A stretch of DNA of 64,000 nucleotides from Deuterostichococcus epilithicus (Eukaryota > Chlorophyta > Trebouxiophyceae > Prasiolales > Stichococcaceae), in contig JAVTLE010000014.1 in the NCBI GenBank assembly GCA_033439295.1, positions 2,170,001 to 2,234,000 on the forward strand, given 5' to 3'. The notes under the pieces were generated by a model that saw nothing but the letters and a program-made list of their open reading frames with translations, had not been told where the DNA came from and ran no database searches. Numbering within the stretch: position 1 is the stretch's first letter; each line of letters starts with the position of its first letter. The position numbers and the translations under genes were made by a program. Positions 12,701-23,563 of this stretch are shown one piece after another.

Positions 12701-14085
12701 CACCTTCGACGACCTGGGCCAGGTGCGCTGCTCAAAGCCGCAGCTGTCTACGTGCTTCATTCTATCCGGTGCCAGCTACAGTATTCTGCCTTCTCTGCAC
12801 ATGCTGAAACTCGAAATTTGTCAGCCGGCGCCGCCTCCACGACTCGTGCAGCCACAGTGTCCACGAACCGGCGCTGGCCTGCCCTGCACGAACTGTTTTG
12901 GAGCAGCGCTGGTTGACGAAGCGTTTGCTTCATCGCAGTTCCCCTACCTGGATGCCGTCTTCAGCGAGGCACTGCGGCTCTCGCCGCCCGCTGCATTTGG
13001 AACCATTAGGGCCGCGCGTGAGGACTTCCAAGTGTGCGGCGGCCTCACCATCCGCAAGGGCTGGTTCATCAACGTGCGCATCGATCCAAACTGCTTCGAG
13101 CCTCTGCTGAGTAGGGGCTGCACCCCAACTTGCTGCCCGTCAGGCTGCCGAGATTCAACCTCTCCCGCCGCTGGCATAGCACAGCCGTGAGCAAAACCCA
13201 GAAGTCTGAAGTCGATGCCTGTGTCAACGACATCAAAACAATCTTCGCGCAGACAGCGCAGTACAGTTTCCAGAACAACCCCAAATACTGGGGCAAGGAC
13301 CACGACCAGTTCATCCCCGAGCGCTTCCTGACCGAGCGGGGCACCGGCATGGCTGCATGGGCGCCTTTCGGTGATGTGAGTAATGCGCCAACCTGGAAGC
13401 ATGCATCCGTCACTCTTTGGCGCTGTCGGCTGCAAACTGCCTTGCCTGGCATGCGGTCTGTTGAGAAAACGCGAGTCATTGCCGGCCTGCATCTTGGGGT
13501 GGCCAAAGTGAAGATGCGGCGCCAGTGTGCGCTGCGAACTACCCTGGCCCTGCCTGGCCCAGATCTCCCGGTCAGATTGGCACCCTGACGGCACTTTGCA
13601 AGAGGTCGCTGTGCGCATGCAGGGCGGTCGCTCGTGCGTCGGCATCCGCTTCGCCAAGGCAGAGGCCAAAGTCCGCGAGTCAAACTCACCCTGCCTCATG
13701 ATGCGCATGTCAAGCTGCATTGAGTGTCTCAGACCAATTACGGCTGCATCAAGTGTCAATCGTACAGTTTCAATACACCAGACAAGCCCTTGGCTGTTTG
13801 TTTTCCCTCCCGCTCGCCCGCACATGGCAATGCCTGCGTTTTGGATGCAGATCGCCCTGATCAGGCTGTACCAAAGCTTCACGCTGCGGCTCACGGACGG
13901 CCAGATCCCTCTGAAGACCAAGACAACCATCACAATGGTCGGTCTGTCCGCCTGCTGTGCTCCTTACGAGTTGCATAACACACACGGATGTGGAAGATAA
14001 TACGGATCTGCGACGAAAGCTTGTTTGATCCACTGTACAGGCGCCCAAGCACGGCATCAAAGTCATGGTGCACCCGCGGCCCTAA
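9719..14085 (+). CDS. Cytochrome P450, array copy B
   Basis: Second tandem P450. The ATG at 9719 opens an anchor exon (SWAWILAVFTCLV). The hinge exon encodes YGFHPIKRWQYRHIP (about 9985), followed by GPPPTWLIGNL. Landmarks are HNHDRPPI (about 10515), LFGCLTMEVVGSTAFG (about 11045), the I-helix AGYETTASALAF, ExxR as SEALR (about 12965), PERFLT (about 13318) and the haem motif FGD/GGRSCVGIRFA with Cys at 13635-13637. The stop is TAA at 14083. The I-helix exon is split by an intron of about 239 nt (12347-12585) absent from copies A and C. The loop before the I-helix contains two close GSKAATNGD-like repeats. Over the I-helix exon B looks closer to A than to C. Confidence 0.88.
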
Positions 14086-14900
14086 GCAGCAAATCTAGGG
14101 CATGGACGCTATGGCGCGGGCGTGTGTATATATAGTATAACTGCGCATTCTGCGAGTTGCCCTACACATGTACATTGGAGCACGATCTGCGGTCCCCCCG
14201 GGGCGTCTACAAAATGTTGTTGGAGGTGATGGGAACCTGTGCATGGCTGTGGTCGCGCTTTGACTAACTGCCGGCAGGTCGCTCGGGTTCAGCTGTGCTA
14301 ATCGTGCTTTCTGTGGATCCCGCGCGACAAATTACTAACGCGGATTGCTACGAGGCGGCTGTTGTAGTCCTTGTAAAGCTGATCCTCATATGTGTGAGGG
14401 AATCTGAATGTGTGAGGTTTCCTGCTGAAACCCATCTAACCGCCAGCAACTCGTCCTGCCCGCCGCACATTCCGCCACGCTGAGTTCTGCCCTTTCGTAT
14501 GGTGACGACCGCATCAGCATCAGCAATTGAGCACGAGTGTGACGGCCACCTCCGCTGACCGCGACCGTCGCGTTGCAGGCGTCTAGCACAGCAGGACTAA
14601 CCGCCGTGTGCTTCAGCAGTGTCTTTGCGTGCTCGGACTGTTCAGCGACGGCTTGGACCCTGGCTGACTTCTGGCTGTTCCGAACAGGTGCAACAAGCCA
14701 AGCGTGCCGCGACAGCGCCAGCAGCAGCCTTAGCAGCGATCTAAAAGCAATCGTAACGCATCTGCGGACGAGGTCGACGCCAGATGCGCTTGATACCGAG
14801 ATTTGGACGATTTGCAGAGGCACATCTGGACGGCACAGCTTGTCAAGCCCCAAATCGCAGCAGACCGCAGAATGCTGCTTGAGCGCTGTTAGGAATCCCC
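14086..14900. other. Intergenic, P450-B to P450-C
   Basis: No convincing gene. A TATATATAGTATAA-like AT-rich tract lies near 14127-14141 in otherwise GC-rich DNA. It is about 760 bp before the next ATG, so a promoter role is uncertain. A long plus-strand frame starting at 14573 overlaps the first exon of P450-C out of frame and is treated as a shadow. Confidence 0.45.
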
Positions 14901-17900
14901 ATGTATACATTCAGCATTCTGCCAAGCGCGCCGGGAGGATGGGCGTGGACAATCGCCGTGGCCATCACACTCGCGCTGGTGAGGCGGCAGGAGAGTCCTC
15001 AAAGCTGATCATGGCGGCTGGCAGCCAAAGCTCGAACTGCTTGATGACTGAAATCGTTCACACGCTACTTGAGAGCAGCGGCTGCGGCTTTGGCCGTGTT
15101 GCGCTGCTCGTTCAGAATGTTTGCCTGACCGAGCAGCAGCGCATGCTGCCGGCGTCCGATGTCTGCACCAATACCTGCATGCTGAATCAATGCCATGCGT
15201 GACAATACAGAACTGTACATATGGCCCAGCAATGTGAGCTGGTGCTGCTCCCTGTGCAGGCTGTGTACGGCTGGCACCCGGTTTCAAGATGGAAGTACAG
15301 AAACATTCCAGGCGCGTGTGACTGCAACAGCTTTCTACAGGGTGTGCCAATTGCGCATTGAGGCTGATAGTCTCGTGCTCGATCTCGTAGGGCCCCCGCC
15401 GACCTGGCTGCTCGGCAACCTCGTCAGCATCGTGCGCATGGGCCTCCCAATGTTCAACAGGTTGTCTACTGCCAAGTATGGACCAGTATTCAAGGCAAGA
15501 CCTCTCATAGCTCCTCTGCCTTCCCGTGTATATGAAAAATCAAAATTCAAAATCGTGGTTCGTGAGGGAGGGGCTATCCTCACGACTCGCACGATGCTGC
15601 GACAGGTGTGGCAGGGTGGGTTGGTGTGCATAGTGGTCGAAGACCCCGTCGCCGCCAGGTCTGTGTCAGTGGCTGTTTTACTGCTTTCACCAATGTCGTT
15701 CGAACTAGAGGTCCGTTTCAGGATCATTGTGGGAGGCTGCCCCGGGGTCCGAGACTGTTAATGCCTTGCGCGCAGGTCCATCAACGTGCGGAATCATGAT
15801 CGCCCGCGCTTCCTGTCGTCTTTTGGCGGTGAGAGGCAGAAGGGCTGACGGTCTCGTGGCCTGCTTGGTGCTTGAACGCCGTGTCCCGCTTCCACCTACT
15901 GTGCTGCAGCAAAACTTGAGCTGAGTTGTGGATGTCTGATGTTCCACCAGGCGAGGAATTGAAGTTTGACAACGCCAGCATCACCCTGGCACAGTGAGCC
16001 CGAACCTCTATCCTCTCTTATTTCTCAGAGCTCGCTCGAAAACTCGCAGATGCATGTGTCTTGTGGAGAGCTCACAGCCTGAGAGCCTTTGCATTGCTAC
16101 CAGAGGCGGCGCCTACTGGAAGAGCTTGCGGCAGGCCTGGGCGTCAATGTTCACTGCGAGCTCGCTGCGGGCATACGGCAGCCTCATGAACGCCTCCGCC
16201 GAGCGGCTGGCGGACCTTTTGGCCGCAAATGCCAAGTCCGGCGAGCCTGTTGAGATGCTGCGCCTGTTCGGCTGCTTCACTATGGAGGTCGTCGGGTCGG
16301 CAGCATTTGGGTGCGGCTTCGTCGCCTGCCCGGAGCAGTGATTGAAACTCAGTCGCGATTCAAGAATAACGCAAGCGCACAGGCTGACTCTGTTGACTGC
16401 CCATTTCGCCTGTGGGGGCATGGGGTGCCGGGTCGGCTCGCGAGCGCAGTGTCAGTGCATGCAGAGCTGTTTGCGCTGCCATCCGTGTGCATTTCAAAGG
16501 GCTCCATGGCATGTGCCACGAGCTGGCCACAGGCTTGCTGGAAGTTTGATTGGGCTGTTGGTAGGCCATGACATACAGAGCCTGTGCAACCCGCAGGACT
16601 GAGCTGCGCGCGCTGGAGGGGGGTTCACTGGCCATCGGCGTTGATGTGGGCGCAATCAACTTCGACGAAGCTGACGACGAGGCCACCCAGCTGCAGAAAG
16701 CGGCGGCCATCGAGTTCGCCACCCTGGGTGCGCGTGCGCCCACGCCCAGCAGCCTCGCTCTTCGTGCTCCGTTTACTTAGCTTCGTAGACCTGCCGCCAT
16801 GTGCAGGGTCCTTACCCTGAACCTGCAACCTGGCATGAGCATGAGCATGTGCAGGGTTCTTGCAATGAGCACCTGCAACCTGTCCTGCATCCAAACCCTC
16901 CCCTGAGCAAATCTTCGTCTTGGGCATGCCCCCAGGCGGTCACAGCTCGCCGTACACGGCGCTGAGCCTGCTGTTCCCGGACGCGGCGCCGCTCATACGG
17001 TGGCTGGCCACCCGCTTCACGGATGCGACGCTTCGGAAGTGGCTGCAGGTGCTCCCCTTCGTGCACTGGGGACATCTGTATCCGCATGACGTATTTGCAC
17101 CCTCATGATGCTGCTGCTGTCGCATGGTTGTAAACTCACACTGGCTGCACTATCTGCTACTTGTGTCAACCCTCAGCCACCCAACCTCTGCAGGGTCGCC
17201 GCATCATGCGGCGCATTTGCTACCGCCTGATCGCGGAGCAGGCGCAGAGCCTGCAGCCGAGCGCAGACAGCAGCGCCTCGCGCCATGGCACCTCGGCAGC
17301 CGGTGACGGCACAGCAGAGCACGGCACGCCGTCAGCGCAGGATGCGCCTGCAGTGGACGGCAGGCAGGGTCCTGCCCCCTGGGTGGGGCGTGGCCTCATC
17401 CATCATCTGCTGGCCGCAGAGTACCAGCTCATCGGGCGTTCGCTCACAGACATGGAGGTGCGTCCGTCATGCTGTGTGATCCAGCCTGTGCTGCAGGTCA
17501 TGCCCTGGCAGTGCATGGGATGCGGCAGTGCATGGGATGCCGCATCTGGATGCCAGCAGTGAATGCGCTCCCTGCAGAGTGCGAGCAACCGAAAGTCACG
17601 ACGGGCAGTGCCGCTTGCGTTGTCACCGCGGCATGCTCCATGGCTGCCGGCCTTGCTCGATCTCGGATGCATTCCTCCGAGCGAGCGTGTGCATGCGTTG
17701 CAGGTCGCATCGCAGGTCAATAACTTCCTGCTGGCGGGGCACGAGACCACGGCTGCGGCGCTGGCCTTCTGCGTTTACCACATCGCGGCCAACCCGGATG
17801 CGGAGGTCAGCCTGCTGGCAGAGATCGACGCCTTCGGACGCGATACCGTGCCCTCCGTTGACGACCTCGGCCAGGTGTGCTGCTCCCTCCTGCCTGCTGC

Positions 17901-19236
17901 CGGCGCCTCCTGTTTCAGGTCGCACCTGCTCTACTGTCAGCTTCTGCGGGTGTGTGGGACACGCATTTGTTCCGTGACGCTCCTGCATCAGCCAATCATG
18001 CATCGCGAAGTGATTTGAAGTCGTGCACCGTGGCTTCTGGCATCCATGGCACCAATCTCGCGACATCACCAGCGCAACCTGACTGGCAGGCAGGTTTAGG
18101 GTTTGCTGCATGTGCAGCCGACTCTCGAGATGCACATGGCAGCTTTACAGCCAGCCGAAGCGAGGTTTTGACTTGAGCCACCTGTGCTGTTGCGCAGTTC
18201 ACCTACCTAGACGCAGTCTTCTGTGAGTCGCTGCGGCTGACGCCGCCTGGCGCTTTCGGCAGCATCAGGGTCGCTGCAGAGGACTGCCGAGTGTGCGGTC
18301 TCGACATCCGCAAGGGCTGGTTCATCAACGTGCGCCCCTCACGATTCTGTTCCTGCTCAACGTTGCAGGATAGTGGATTACGGATTACTACGTGGTCTTT
18401 CCAGCCTCAGAAAGAAATCATGCCCTTCTCTAGGTTCTGTCATCAAGTGCACGGTAACCTGTCCATGCAGACAGCACAGTACTCCTTCCACAACAACCCG
18501 AGCTACTGGGGGAAGGACCACGACCAATTCATCCCTGAGCGTTTCCTTACGGACCAGGGCAGCCGGATGTCAGCCTTTGCACCCTTTGGCGATGTGAGTT
18601 TGAGCTTCGATCAAGTGACAACGCTGAACTGGCACCTGCAATTTGGAGCGCATGATTCTGACACTCGCCTGGGTGCCCCATCTGTGATAGAACACTTGAT
18701 GTTGCAGATGCGTAGGCCGAGATGGGGTTCTTGCAGAGGAGTCCTGTGAATATTTTTCCTTTCATGGCGCAGGGGGCGCGCCAGTGCGTGGGCATTCGCT
18801 TTGCGAAGGCGGCGTCAAAGGTATCCATGTCAGGACATACGATCACCACTGTATTTTGCAGCAGTGCTCGTCTGCTCCATTCTTCTCATCAACAAACTTT
18901 TGTTCCAGTGCTTGCATCTGTCGTGGTGGCGTGACTCACTATGATGTCCCCCCCACAGATCGCGCTGATCAGGCTGTTCCAGAGATTCACTCTGCAGTTG
19001 GTTGAAGGGCAGATCCCGCTGCAGGTCAATGATCAACACTGTGATAAACATGACTTTGTTGTTGCCCCGAGATCCCCTTGAACGATGCATGTCATGCTTG
19101 TGACAGCTGTTGTGGTGCAGAGTTGACCCAAGTGTGACTGCTATCTTTGCAGGTGAAGACCACGATCAGCATGGCGCCAAAGCACGGGGTCTGGGTCCTG
19201 GTGCAGCCCCGGCCGGATACCGACCAGCCGCCGTAA
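14901..19236 (+). CDS. Cytochrome P450, array copy C
   Basis: Third tandem P450. The ATG at 14901 opens an anchor exon (WAWTIAVAITLAL) ending at 14978 with a GT donor. The next exon encodes YGWHPVSRWKYRNIP, then GPPPTWLLGNL. Landmarks are RNHDRPRF (about 15795), LFGCFTMEVVGSAAFG (about 16265), the I-helix AGHETTAAALAF (about 17735), ExxR as CESLR (about 18222), PERFLT (about 18535) and the haem motif FGD/GARQCVGIRFA with Cys at 18785-18787. The stop is TAA at 19234. Two exons, ending at 15311 and 15494, appear to use GC donors. The intron after 15494 is also open in frame for 37 codons, so retention is a second reading. Copy C has no intron between the RQ and AW codons where A and B have one. 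Confidence 0.87.
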
Positions 19237-20049
19237 GCTCAGAACGCTCGGTCTGGCACTCTATGTCGGTGTACCGTTTATCATTCTTCATTCTTCTGGC
19301 GGCAGCAGGTCGCATGGCTGGTGCTGCCGTCCGATTTGATGTCAGCACTGTGCGGAGTCGGGGCATTGCCGTCAGTCCTCCCCAGCCGTCGTCTTTGATT
19401 GCCGATGTCGCGGCGCGCGGTCAAGTGAGACGCAGCCCGTTACCATCATGCACGATGGGGTATGCGTTCCTCCAGACGCAAGACGGGAGCTAGCGTCTGC
19501 TCGATTGCAATTTTGGTTGCTACAATCGCGTTGTAGCGTTTGATGATATTCAATAGTGGAAAGGTCTCTGATACGCGCTGATTGCTGTTATCAAGTTGCC
19601 AGCGGCGGCAGCGGCGGCGGTGGCGGCGGATCATGCTAAAATTGAAGCGTTTCCCTCTCACCCATCTATCGTCGCTGCAAAGAGGAGCGAGAGCTTGTTA
19701 TTGGTGCTTGACCTAACGATACTGCCCGAGTGCTGGCGGAGTTTCGGAAGCAGGGTGGGTTGCGAGGCGGTTCTAAGTATCTAGAGGCCATGACGCAGCT
19801 CTGCCATGCATGCGCCATTGAGGATCAGGCCCAAAGCCTGCATTGTTGGAAGCTTGCATCGGACTGCTACCTCATACGGAAGGCGCCAGCTTGCAGCGAC
19901 CTCGTTTGAGACCGGGCGAAGGAAGGAATGTAGCACCGAATTCGGGTCGCACCCCTGAGCCTTGAAGAGGGCACGCAACCGCCGCATGCGTGCCAGCTGC
20001 GGGCGCCTGTGTCTGGAATCGCTGCTGCACAGTGCCCAGCGCCCGCAGC
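19237..20049. other. Intergenic, P450-C to TMEM42-like gene
   Basis: No gene recognised. A CGG-rich simple repeat occupies about 19598-19632. Confidence 0.5.
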
Positions 20050-20617
20050 ATGGCTTCAGGCTACCGCCTGGCGGCGCTTGCCGGGTGCTCGGCGGCGGCG
20101 GCGGGCTTGTTCGGCAAGCTGGGACTGGCCGCGCGGAAGGCGGGACCGAGTGCAGCCTGGTTGCACCCTGCCGTTGGATCCTGGCTCGTCGCGCACGTGG
20201 CGGCCAATGCGGCGATGACGCTGTGCTTTTTGCGCGCTCTGCAGCGTCTGCCGTCGCTGCAGGCCGTAATCACCAGCATCTCAGTCAACGTCTCGCTCTC
20301 GGTGAGGGAAAAGGGACTGATCAGCGCGCAACCTGATACAACGTGCATCACAGTATACGTGATAGAGAGAGCCTGGTTACTTGCGCCCGCACGCGAGCAT
20401 ATCACAGCAACCAGCACACCACAGTGCACACCGTCTTCGAGGCAAGTCCGTGCTGCGCTTGCAGGGGGTGGCGGGCGCGCTGGTGCTTGGCGAGCCGATC
20501 GGCCTGCGGTGGGGCTGCGGCGCGGCCCTCCTGCTGGCGGGCGTTGCGCTCTGCACAGCTGGCCGGCAGGCGCGGGCAGTCTCGCGCACGCGCAGCGACC
20601 CGCCGCACGAGGACTGA
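20050..20617 (+). CDS. Small TMEM42/EamA-like membrane protein
   Basis: Two exons, 20050-20301 and 20465-20617, joined in phase 0, give about 134 aa. This is close to the small size of the TMEM42 family, which resembles half of an EamA transporter. Four hydrophobic helices are visible: LAALAGCSAAAAGLFGKLGL, the PAVGSWLVAHVAANAAM region, LQAVITSISVNVSLS, and GALVLGEPIG followed by ALLLAGVALCTAG. Function in the family is not established; transport is only suggested by fold. The 163-nt intron is unusual because retaining it keeps one frame open through to the downstream pseudouridine synthase (see findings). The start ATG at 20050 was chosen because it directly precedes the first helix. Confidence 0.7.
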
Positions 20618-23136
20618 CGGGCACGGCCCCCGCCCGCACACCCGGCGCTGCGGCGGCATCACATGCAGGTGCAGCGGGCGCGGCGGCGACATCGAACACG
20701 CCCTCAGGCTCAGCGCTGCTCAACTACAAGGCGGTGGTGGCATACGACGGCACAGACTTCAGCGTGAGACCCAACAAACCACATCTGTAAAACTCACGAT
20801 GGTGGCATCGTATGCCACCTGCACTGCATCCTGCGCCAGGTGGCATGGGACGGCACACACGCCGCACCTTTCTTCAGGGTCTGCAGATGTCGATGTCGTT
20901 CTCAGTGACTTTAGGGCATGGTGCTTGGTGCAGGGCTTCCAGATGCAGACACGGCTGCCGGGCGGTACGATTCAGGACCGGCTGGAACGCGCCCTGTCCC
21001 GCATCACGCTGCAGACGCGTCAGGTACTACACCTAAACCTACTGCCAATTCCTTGCCGCCCTGCAGCTGACATGGGCGCTACACGCATCACGCGGCGGAC
21101 CCAGCCAAAGTGTTCTGCCCCCAGCCTGCTGCATCCCCTCGGCCTGCATCTGACGTGAAACGCAGCTGGACATCGACGCTGCTGTCACTGCGGAGCATGA
21201 CAGCACAGCGGCGAGCCGGAAGCCGGCTGCTTCGACCATCCTCTCTGCACTTGCAAGACTTCACGTCCCGCGCACCCCTGCGGCGACACATGCCTCGGCA
21301 AGAACCGGGTGCCTGGCCGGCCGCGGCAGTGGAGTCACAGTTCTCCTACTGTGTGAACCATGCATCGTCGTCGTTGTGAGTCTCAACCTTCCTGCCGCGG
21401 CCGCGCAGGAGCTGCGGCTGCAGGCTGCGGGGCGCACGGACTCGGGCGTGCACGCGCGCGGCCAGGTGGTCAGCTTCTTCCTGCCGGCACACGTCCGCAT
21501 GTCGGGCCAGGCGCTGCGGGCGGCAATGAACGCGTGCCTGCCGGGCGCCATCCGGGTGCAGCAGGTTGCGCGCGTGCCGCCCGACTTCAGTGCCCGCCAC
21601 AGGTGCAGCCATTCCTTCACGGTCTTGCATGTGCTGTGACTCGTCCATTTCGCATCTCCTGCAAGCGTGAAGCATCCTGAAGCTACAACCAAGTGTGCCG
21701 CACGAGGCGGGATGATGCTGCCGGTTTGCTGAGCGCACGGCTGCTGCCAGGGTTGCCTGCTCAGAGTGCGTGCGCGTGCAGCCCTCACCTTGTGCAGATG
21801 CTGCCGGGGTGTCGCAGACTGCATTGTATGCAGCGCTGGGAGAGTTGTCTCTCACGCAGTCCGCTGCTGTCCGCTGCGGCGTTCGGCCCGTGTAGCGCTG
21901 TCAGGGTTGCTACAGCACACACCCTGTGCAGCTGCCGCCAAGGGTGACTGCGTTGCCTTTGGCTGCTGCCCTCAGCCTGTGCGGCTGCTGCCAGGGTTGT
22001 AACAGAAAGGAGTTGTGTCGGCTGCAGCGCAGTTGGCAAGGAGTACCACTTCCGCGTCAGCACCGCGGCAGTGGCAGACCCCTTCCAGCGTGCCTACTTC
22101 CAGCACGTGTCGCGGCCGCTTGACATGGACGCTGTCAGGTGCGTCGTCACTGGCCTGCCGCCAGCTGCGTGTGGGAGCCCGTTAGATGGTGTTGCTGGGT
22201 TGCAGGAAGTTGGAATGCGGTCAGTGTGCGCCCATCGGCCCGCGGCACGGACGGTTAAGGCTCGCTTAATTCCGAGTCTTACACCGTTCTCTGGCTAGTT
22301 ACCAGGTTTTCCTCGTCAACACCGCCTGCGCATTTGTTGCCAGACACATGGGTGCGAGCGATAGGCCGCGGCACCGAGCATGAGGTGCTGGATTTCAGGG
22401 AGGCGGCAGCCCTGTTCTCGGGCCGGCATGACTTCACGCAGTTTGCCAACCTGATGCCGACTGAGGAGTTTCGGAACCCGGTCAAGGACATCGCGCGCTG
22501 CGAGATTGTCGATTTGCACGACGGCTTCCGCATTGAGGTGGGGTGTGGAGCTGCTGCATGGCAGCAACTGCGGATGTTTGTGACTTCTGGTGATCCAGAC
22601 ACAAGCCACCTCCTCGGCGTGCTAGGTTGGGTGTGCCAATCAGACAGCCACGTCAGACCCTCAACAATTTGGTGCCTCCCCCTGCAGTTCGAGGCCAGCG
22701 GGTTCCTATACAAGCAGGTGCGGCACATGGTTGGTGCCATGCTCACTGCCGGGTGGGGCCGTCTGGCGCTGGCTGACATTCGAGCGGCCCTGGACCTAGG
22801 CAGGACTCGCCCACCAGGTGTGCATGCCGTACTTCTGTTGAGGCAGCTATCCGTCCTAATTCTGGCCCTGGCTGGTCCCGGTACACGGTGAAGGGCTGCC
22901 GATGTGCACGGGCCGATGGTACCATGCCCCGCTTGGTGAGCCTGTGAGACATGAAAGAATGTTATACCGTCTTTGAGGATACGCTCCGACCTGCAGGCAA
23001 TGCATACCGTGGCTGGAACATTGCAGAGGCAAAGGGGCTCTGCCTCATACGTGTAGACTACCCCGACCACAGCGACCTGGAGGCACTGCTGCACCCTGAG
23101 CGAGCTCAGCCTCGGGCAGCAGCGCTTGCCCGCTGA
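20618..23136 (+). CDS. tRNA pseudouridine synthase, TruA family
   Basis: Predicted to isomerise uridines in tRNA, as TruA/PUS3/PUS1-type enzymes do. Exons read: up to 20763 (YKAVVAYDGTDFS), 20934-21023 (GFQMQ...TIQDRLERAL), 21409-21602 (catalytic motif AAGRTDSGVHARGQV, nucleophile Asp at 21439-21441), 22028-22138 (SAVGKEYHFRV), 22399-22537 (EAAALFSGRHDFTQFAN), 22688-22817 (FLYKQVRHMVGAML) and 22997-23136 (AYRGWNIAEAKGLCLIRVDYP, stop). All phases agree. No ATG lies between the TMEM42-like stop and the first catalytic-domain exon in this frame, so the true start is unresolved. It is either an upstream exon or translation continuing from the TMEM42 start. Confidence 0.85.
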
Positions 23137-23563
23137 CAGTATTGAAGGCTAGCCCAGGTCGAACGAGCATGGTGGCCAGAGGAAACCATGGCAGAAATTG
23201 CATTTCCCAGGAAGTTGGCAGACATCAGAACCCAGATGCAGGATCTGAAAGTAACTTTACAAACGTGCAACGCCCAGATTTCAAAGTGAGTCAACACTGC
23301 GCCTAACCCAAGCAGCGCAGGCGCGCATGATACGCAGCGCTGCAGACGCTCACCATGTGACAGACGGCTAGACACGCCCTCCTGAGTGCAACGCGATCTG
23401 ACGCTGGCCTGACGTTGTTCAGCGAGACAATGCCCACAAATCCCTCGCTGATGCGGCAGGCGGTCTCAGGCAGTCCGGCATGTTACCCACGAAAGCACCC
23501 TGGCTGGTACGCGTGGTCCACTCCGCTGGGCGCACCCGAGGCCTGCCGGAACTTGACAGGCCT
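23137..23563. other. Short convergent intergenic region
   Basis: Lies between the 3' ends of the pseudouridine synthase (+) and the GTPase (-). Nothing beyond presumed 3' UTRs is recognised. Confidence 0.45.

Noticed and set aside
12944-13933. Long minus-strand frame of 329 codons
   Set aside because: Lies antisense to P450-B exons and introns and has no domain features; a by-product of high GC.
18093-18104. GGTTTAGGGTTT, telomere-like word
   Set aside because: Less than two repeat units inside a P450-C intron; expected by chance.
21730-22020. Repeated GGCTGCTGCCAGGGTTG-like words
   Set aside because: Imperfect repeats inside a TruA intron; simple local duplication with no wider structure.
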